Source: Paragonimus westermani (lineage: Eukaryota > Platyhelminthes > Trematoda > Plagiorchiida > Troglotrematidae). From it: a stretch of 64,000 nt of DNA. The translations under genes and the position numbers were made by a program. The DNA is taken from positions 17,894 to 81,893 of the forward strand of contig QNGE01000765.1 of assembly GCA_008508345.1 (NCBI GenBank), read 5' to 3'. The notes below the pieces were generated by a model. That model was not told the DNA's origin. It saw only the letters and a list, made by a program, of their open reading frames with translations, and made no database searches. Positions 58,201 to 64,000 of this stretch are shown in pieces (the stretch's first letter is position 1; the number at the start of each line of letters is the position of its first letter).

Positions 58201-59161
58201 ACTTGATTCTCTCGGGATAACGTTTTGGCTACAGTCTAGTTCTGTTAGTTTACACTGTGGTGATGTTCAAGAGCTTGCTGAGTACTTAATATTCTTCGTG
58301 ACTTCAGATCGGTGTTACTCTTGGCCTTCGTTGATTCACAGAATGACGGATGGCCTACGTTTTATCTCGTTAACAGTTTTTCGTTGCAACTCTCAACCAG
58401 TCTACTGATTCTCGCAGAACCTGTGCTGACTACATTTTGTGCGGGATTTGCAAAGCAGTTTCTTAACGAATTGATCAACGAAAGACGACGAGAGTAAGAC
58501 GGGAAGCTTTAAAGGTCGTGATCTTGTACCCTTATCTCTAATAATGCATAAGGTGTCCTCGATCGTCTAAACTATCTCCCTCAACGAGTCGGGCTATTCT
58601 AATGCACTGTATAACAGCCGTTTGCGTGAAAGCAGGCTAGGTCGGTCGTCGTTTCAGGCAGGGTTACCACAGTAATGTTTAATACGTCATGAAAACCCAC
58701 ACTACGAAATCTATGTGGTAATTGGTGATATCGGTGAAACTGATCGATGGGACCATCTGGTCAAAGAACAAGGTTCAGAACGTCCGTCAGCTTCCAACTC
58801 ATAGTAACCTGCAAATCCACCCTTTAATTTTTCCAACTTAAACCACTTGTTTTCAACATCATTTCTCGATTTCACATCGATTAGAACAGGGGTGTGCGTA
58901 CAAACTGTACAATTCCCTTCGACCTGATCATGTTTTTAAACAGGGCGGTGAAAATTCGGAAATCAATTGGCCAACTCGGAAAACAAACCAACGTTGATAA
59001 GGCTCCCGTTTTCTTGCAGTGAACTTGATGATCGTCTCATTCAAACTCTGTGCTCATTTATGATCAAACTGATTTACGAACTATGTCATTCGTACAGTGT
59101 AACTAACGTGAGTAGTTAAAATCGTGAACACTTTGATCAAATGACACAACCTTGTACTCAC
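55228..59161 (-). other. PPEF intron sequence with a SINE fragment
   Basis: Apart from the SINE piece at 56636-56735, nothing is recognised. The 60-bp exon upstream ends in phase 0, but the exon at 55227 begins with one base of a split codon, so at least one small exon should lie in this stretch. Confidence 0.5.
56636..56735 (+). mobile_element. SINE tail fragment with decayed hammerhead
   Basis: CTAACAA (56643-56649) stands for the CUGACGA core, followed by GCTCT-AATG-AGGGC (stem II with a G-U pair) and GAAAC. TTTCGAAAGCGGCTGACTG follows as in the other tails. Two core guanines are mutated and the promoter head is absent. Confidence 0.7.
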
Positions 59162-59221
59162 CTGCTTTTTATCGTTCGCATTCGGGGCATGCTTCTCATG
59201 CGGTTTTATCAATGTGAAAAA
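59162..59221 (-). CDS. PPEF: probable 60-bp PPEF exon
   Basis: A strong acceptor (CTCTTTCTTTCCAG) and donor (CAG|GTGAGT) bound exactly 20 codons in phase 0: FFTLIKPHEKHAPNANDKKQ. In PPEF proteins a variable linker starting with a short (K/R)-x-x-x-L-x-x-P segment lies between the catalytic core and the LLWSDP block; TLIKPHEK would fit its start. The position, strand and splice sites support it. The match is short, and the phase does not join directly to the exon at 55227, so an intermediate exon or another explanation is needed. Confidence 0.5.
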
Positions 59222-60780
59222 CTGGAAAGAAAGAGGTACGTAAGTTATGAAATAAAATTTCTGGGACATTTATGAATACAAATCAAGGATAGAACGTCAG
59301 TCCGTGCCATATAATTAAGTAATCACTCTACAATCAGATCGGTGACCATACCGAGTTTCAAGGCCAGGTGACCAAAGACAAATATTTTCATGAGAAACAC
59401 TTGGAGTATGATGATTGTGAGATCAATTTCTTCACTCCCCTCGTTCTTGTTCATCATAGCAATCCATGTGATTCTTGGGAGGACCATATTAGGATTCTAT
59501 GCATTATAGTTTTATGCTCCTTTTCATCACGACAACTGGATTTAAACTATCCAGCAATTTACGATTGCTTGTGTAAGAAAATCAGTAACGACAGTTACGG
59601 AGAACGAAAATGGTAGAATAATATTTCAAGTGTTGATCCGAAACTTTCTGTTAGAAATTCGAATAATATCTCACAACTTCACGAATATCCTACCATCACC
59701 ATTGAGCAGAGGACTCGGTAGCCGGCAAACATTTCCGCGGGTGATCCACATGTTCACAAGTGTAACTAAGTCAGCTCCAATATGCGTTCGTGCGTTTTCA
59801 TCTCCTGGTCGTGCTGATGGAAATTGTTACTAGGATTTGTTGATCTCATTTGCAGACAAGGTTCATTAAAACTGTGAAGGTAAGATGCGAATACAGAATT
59901 CGTCTAAATTTTCTAACCGATCGAAATGCGAGTGTCACTGGTCATGATACACTGCTTTGCCATTGAGCCTTTTCGGCGAGATTTGTGGAAGAACCAATTT
60001 ACCCATCCTGATAAATGATAACTCCTCGGTTTTCACTACGGAGACGTCATGGTTGGTATGGTCTCTCAGGGGGTGCCAGCTTATGGTGTTTAGTACTGCT
60101 AAAATCCACAATGGACAATGTGGATTGCTCTAGATGCATACCGCTTTCTCTAAACAATGTAAAATGAGTGCATATTTCATCATCTTAGTGGTCTGATAAA
60201 TCATTACGTAACGCACATCATCATCATCATCATAGACAGCAATACATCAGTGGTTAACACTAATGCTTAACTGCCACACAACCATGAAGAAACAGCAAAC
60301 CCTATATAGAAAGAGAGAAGGAAAAAGAAGGGGACGGGAAGGGACCTAACTACTGAAAATGACTACGTCCATATTCAAACATTCAGCATCAAGGTGCCTA
60401 CACCTTGCACGAAAACACTCCACTGCAAACAGGCTGGTTGACAGTAGAAACGGTGAACAAATACAAACAGTTCGAATGTAATCCTCACGTTATTGGTTTA
60501 GGTCTCCCAGCAATGCGCAAAACAGAAAGTATATATACAACGTAATCTCTTTCTTAAGAAGCAAGCAAATAGAGAGAATCTGCACATTCACTCTGTGTGT
60601 TCGATCTCCCCATGGATTCCTTGTCAACTGCATTCTAGGTTAATGAGATACCACTCTTTGGATATGCAAAATAATCACAAATCTCGTTCGATATACTAGC
60701 AGCCAATTGGTTTGACTAGTATCGACCTAATGTCACAACACCATTGCCTACGGGCAAGACGCGTAACATGTAAACCAATT
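59222..60780. other. no recognisable gene; one anonymous frame
   Basis: The plus-strand frame 59368-59616 (starting MTKDKYFHEKHL) contains one hydrophobic stretch (ILCIIVLCSF) but no recognised domain. A (CAT)n run lies at 60218-60233. If the phosphatase gene continues to the right, this is intronic. Confidence 0.4.
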
Positions 60781-62000
60781 CCACTGATAACACGCCTCAG
60801 CTAGAATCAGTACGACTTCGGTTGAAGAATTGCCTGAAGGTTTACTGTCCACATTTCCATCCGGCAAAAGATTTACGACAAAATTCTGAGAATTACTTAC
60901 AGAAGTTAATCTATGACGTAGCACAGCAGCAAGACATATTCAACAGTTTTCAGCTGAACACCAAGAGATATAAAGAACATTGGAAAGAACCACCTAGAAT
61001 GTCTAGGTCTGCCACTTACAGATATATTTATGGCCAAACTAGAGACCATGGGATTCACTCATATCGAAACTAAGTGCAAGTTTTACAAACGCTATGTGGA
61101 TGACATCTTTTTATCTTTTTCTAAAGGATGATGATGATCTCCAAGTCATATTAGATGAGTTCAATGAAATACACCCGAATATGAAGTTCACCATCTAATC
61201 AGAACATCATGATAGACACTCATTCCTAGATATCGCGTCGCTTTGTCAATCAGGTAAAACGATTCAAAAAGATCCATTGATAGAAAATGACGTGGAAGGG
61301 TCAATATACAAATTGCAACGGTCTTGTCCCGCTAAAATGCAAAACAAATTTGGTTCCTTGTTTGCTGAACAAAGAGCCAAAGTTTTGTGCTCCAGACACT
61401 CTCCAGAAAAAAGTTACGTATATCCGAGAAACTCTCACTAGAAATGGATATTCTGAAAGAGTAGTAGTTAAAATTTGCATTCCGGTACGAAACTTGAACT
61501 CGTCCAGACAGCGGAGAATAGGCCGACGTTCATCTATCTCTCATATAAAGGTGGGTTAACAGTGAAATAATTAGCCTTAGACTACTAAACGCGCTCGAGA
61601 TTCCCATTCTGCAGCAAGACTTATCGTGTCTCTGGGACTCTGCTCGGCGCTGTTACCATGCCTTAAGGGAAGTTTGTCCATGTGTGCTTCCTCTTTCTGT
61701 ATCTACACCCTCACCTGTTTTTGTCGAACCGGTTACGTTGGGAGAACCGCAAGGTGGCTTTCAAAGAATAATCGTAAACGCCTAAAGAAATGGCTTTGCA
61801 ACAGTTCGAGAAAGCCCATTCCGAGTGTGATCGGCTCTCACCTAATTGACACTGGCCATCGGATAAATCCAGATGAATATTTCCGAATCATTCACAGGGT
61901 TCATCCAACCTGTTTCAGAGCTGTCAGAGTGGGATTGACATCAACAATCGAGGGCGTTGCCAACATGCCCCACAACCCATGCCCGTGTGCATAAAAAATC
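60780..62000 (+). mobile_element. Penelope-like element fragment with YVDD box and GIY-YIG domain
   Basis: In one plus-strand frame PLTDIFMAKLETMGFTH is followed by KFYKRYVDDIFLSF, where the catalytic YVDD box lies at 61093-61104. After a shift, LQVILDEFNEIHPNMKFTI and RHSFLDIASL give the end of RT. Frame 61626-61994 carries SFCIYTLTCFCRTGYVGRTA, then VIGSHLIDTGHRINPDEYFR and IIHRVHP. This is the GIY-YIG endonuclease with the YVG motif intact. The two halves lie in PLE order at the normal distance, with several shifts and stops between them. PLEs encode RT and endonuclease in a single protein; the 5' part here is not recognisable upstream of about 60820. Confidence 0.85.
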
Positions 62001-63779
62001 GTATAAATCCCCCAGATTCCCTTGCCTATCAATCCATTTGAAACCCGGGCAAGCGTGAGGGGCTTGACGTAGGCGTGTACATGTTTCGTGACAGGCCCGT
62101 GTGATATTAATGCATGCACTAACACTCCCACTCTCCTCCAGTGGACTGTGATCCGTACCACTTCTGTGGTCTTTAATTACCTATTTGACTCCTTATATTT
62201 CAATTTGACCTTTTCGGCATATAAGCCGACTCGAAAGACATAACCAGCAGCCTAGTCAACTGCAGCGGTTTTAACGATTGTCACTGATAACCACAGCGTG
62301 GTAAAAATGTGTATTCGGAATTGAATATTTCATTCAGAGAACAGGACTGTGTTTTGAGGTGGTCAATCCGCCCTTCTCGTTTAAGACTGCCACGAGTCCT
62401 ATTGGTGGGCTAATTTTAATTATCTTGTTCTACGTTCATCGACCATGTGCAAAAATGGACTAAAATGGAACTTCGAATTTTTTCTTGTTAATCTTTCACG
62501 GTGGTTGTTGTTTGTCGATTTTCTGTACTACTTCTATCTAAACATTGTTCATCCACTGACTTTAGAAGTTGCATACAAGTGTTGCTAAACTGTTGAAATG
62601 CTGATACAGGATTCTGTTATACATTCCTGGACACCAAACAATTCTCTTGTTTGTCTAACGCAAAACACCCAGATACGATGATGTTATTCTGTTACGGTTC
62701 AAAAGGAATGAATGTGGTACAGTCCGAGGAGTTCAACAACATATGGTTATTCGACAATCAGTGTTCCAACGGAGTCATTGGGGCAAGTCACGACAGGTTT
62801 ATTAAAGGACAACCAAGGTAGAGTAACACCGCGAACCACTAAGGAAATTACTGTTTACAAAAGATGCTTCATGGATACATTTGTCGTGTGACATAAGTTT
62901 GCATTTTCTCGAACGTCATGTACCGCAGTGCCCGCTGTAGTTTAGAACTTATGCGAAACCGGTTACGCATTTTTAGGTGTCGGGGTAATATCTCGTTGTT
63001 AGAGAGCGTTTGAATTGGTCTACACGGACTGGACACTAGTCACACTTTTACATTTAGCGCCAGTCGTGCACACATATGTATTGGTCGTAGTTCTGATTCA
63101 TTGAATACGCCGCACTGTCACAACAAATCGACCTGGGAGCCATTTTGAGACAACTCGATAGCTAACTAAACCCTGAAACGCCGCTCAAAAAGTATTCCAA
63201 AACGACGGAATTGGATGACTGCCTCATAACATGGAATTTGCATGCTCATGGTTGCCACTTACGCAACTCAAATATATCATTTCCGGCCACGATCGAAAAG
63301 GGGAAATAGTGTAATTATGTGCGTACAAGGCCATCACTCTCCAACTCCAGTCATGGGCACAATTTTCTGCTGTGTCCGAATAACTTAGAATTTGATATTA
63401 TACCTATGTTGTTACGTATCTTTGTAGAACGTCGTTATCACAACTGATGAATACGGATATAAATCATACAGTCATTAATATAATACCATTTTGTGAAGAC
63501 AGATTAACATTTGACTAGAAACAGCAGTTGAGTAGTGATGAGCTCGGGCAACAATTAATTCTGCTTCACACTACTATGGTTCACCACACGATAAAACCAT
63601 GGATATTCAACGTTACCTAGCTCGGCGTCGTTTTGATAATTCCAGCAATCTTGTTCTAAATGTTTCACATCCATGGGCCGATCTGAAAAATAGCGTCCAT
63701 GTTTGCTATATCCACTGAAATCTATTATTTTCAATAAGGGTTTGTATTAACCTACTGCGACATGTATTAAGGATGTCAG
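62001..63779. other. no recognisable gene
   Basis: Short frames only. At 63240-63262 on the minus strand a SGNHEH hexapeptide occurs, but no other phosphatase motif accompanies it. Confidence 0.4.
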
Positions 63780-64000
63780 CTAGTCGTCTTCCACACTGAG
63801 CACTGTTCGCTGACATTGCGACCGACTGGTGTAAGGTGCGAGGTGGTCAGATAATGACCTGGCGTAGAGAAACGAAGTCGTTCATCGAGGGGTTGAACAC
63901 TGTGGGTTGTGTTCGTCTCCCGGGCTGGGGTCCTCGCGACTCACAGAGTCGGTGGTTGGAGACACTAGGTGAAATGGCGGCTAATCGAGCTCAGTAGCGT
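63780..64000 (+). mobile_element. RTE-like LINE 3' end, running off the window
   Basis: The plus-strand frame from about 63828 reads WCKVRGGQIMTWRRETKSFI, then GLNTVGCVRLPGWGPRDSQS and RWLETLGEMAANRAQ with a stop. RLPGWGPRD and RWLxTLxEMA are shared with the LINE at 48.0 kb and the fragment at 17.4 kb, marking the very C-terminus of the RTE protein. Confidence 0.85.

Noticed and set aside
61901..62161. 86-codon minus-strand ORF
   Set aside because: It is antisense to the end of the Penelope-like element.
63238..63262. SGNHEH hexapeptide on the minus strand, suggesting a phosphatase GNHE motif upstream of the other PPEF exons
   Set aside because: The preceding Arg and the following PPEF text are missing and a stop follows within six codons; probably coincidence.

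Overview
This is eukaryotic DNA, most likely from a digenean trematode (a liver-fluke-type flatworm). It has one dispersed host gene with canonical GT-AG introns. It also holds many decayed copies of retroelement types common in trematode genomes: RTE-like LINEs, Penelope-like elements (PLEs) with GIY-YIG domains, two Ty3/gypsy lineages (one CsRn1-like), and a tRNA-headed SINE carrying a hammerhead ribozyme. The species assignment is an inference from this repertoire. There are no operons. Most open frames are chance frames or transposon remnants.

Host gene: the minus strand between about 59.2 and 39.9 kb holds five recognisable exons of a PPEF/rdgC-type serine/threonine protein phosphatase with EF-hands. 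Three consecutive exons join in phase (55227-54883, 52897-52791, 46072-45909), and a terminal EF-hand exon lies at 40140-39920. A 60-bp exon at 59221-59162 is a probable member. The N-terminal and main catalytic exons are not visible and probably lie beyond the right edge. Introns reach several kb and carry a LINE, a solo LTR and a SINE fragment.

Layout: 0-3.5 kb, LINE-like and PLE fragments and a 530-bp solo LTR. 3.5-12.4 kb, mostly unique AT-rich DNA with two very old SINEs and two orphan ORFs, one looking secreted. 12.4-17.5 kb, an inverted SINE pair, a direct repeat, a PLE, and an RTE fragment with a 236-bp duplication around a single N. 17.5-20.8 kb, little. 20.8-24.7 kb, a nearly complete but dead Ty3/gypsy element on the minus strand. 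25.9-28.2 kb, a PLE-type inverted repeat and an RTE fragment. 31.0-34.5 kb, a CsRn1-like gypsy relic with a second LTR element inserted in its protease. 35.1-35.8 kb, three SINEs around a 131-N gap. 36 kb, an RTE fragment. 39.9-59.2 kb, the phosphatase gene. 60.8-62.0 kb, a PLE. 63.8 kb to the end, an RTE 3' end.

The most interesting signal is the SINE. A Pol III type 2 promoter (A and B boxes) is followed about 30 bp later by a complete type I hammerhead ribozyme fold at 35713-35757: a 6-bp stem I, a 5-bp stem II, all core bases and a GUC cleavage site. Other copies show the same motif in stages of decay, and one copy ends within about two bases of the predicted cleavage site. Hammerheads in schistosome SINE-like satellites are established knowledge; this family may be a distinct fluke relative.
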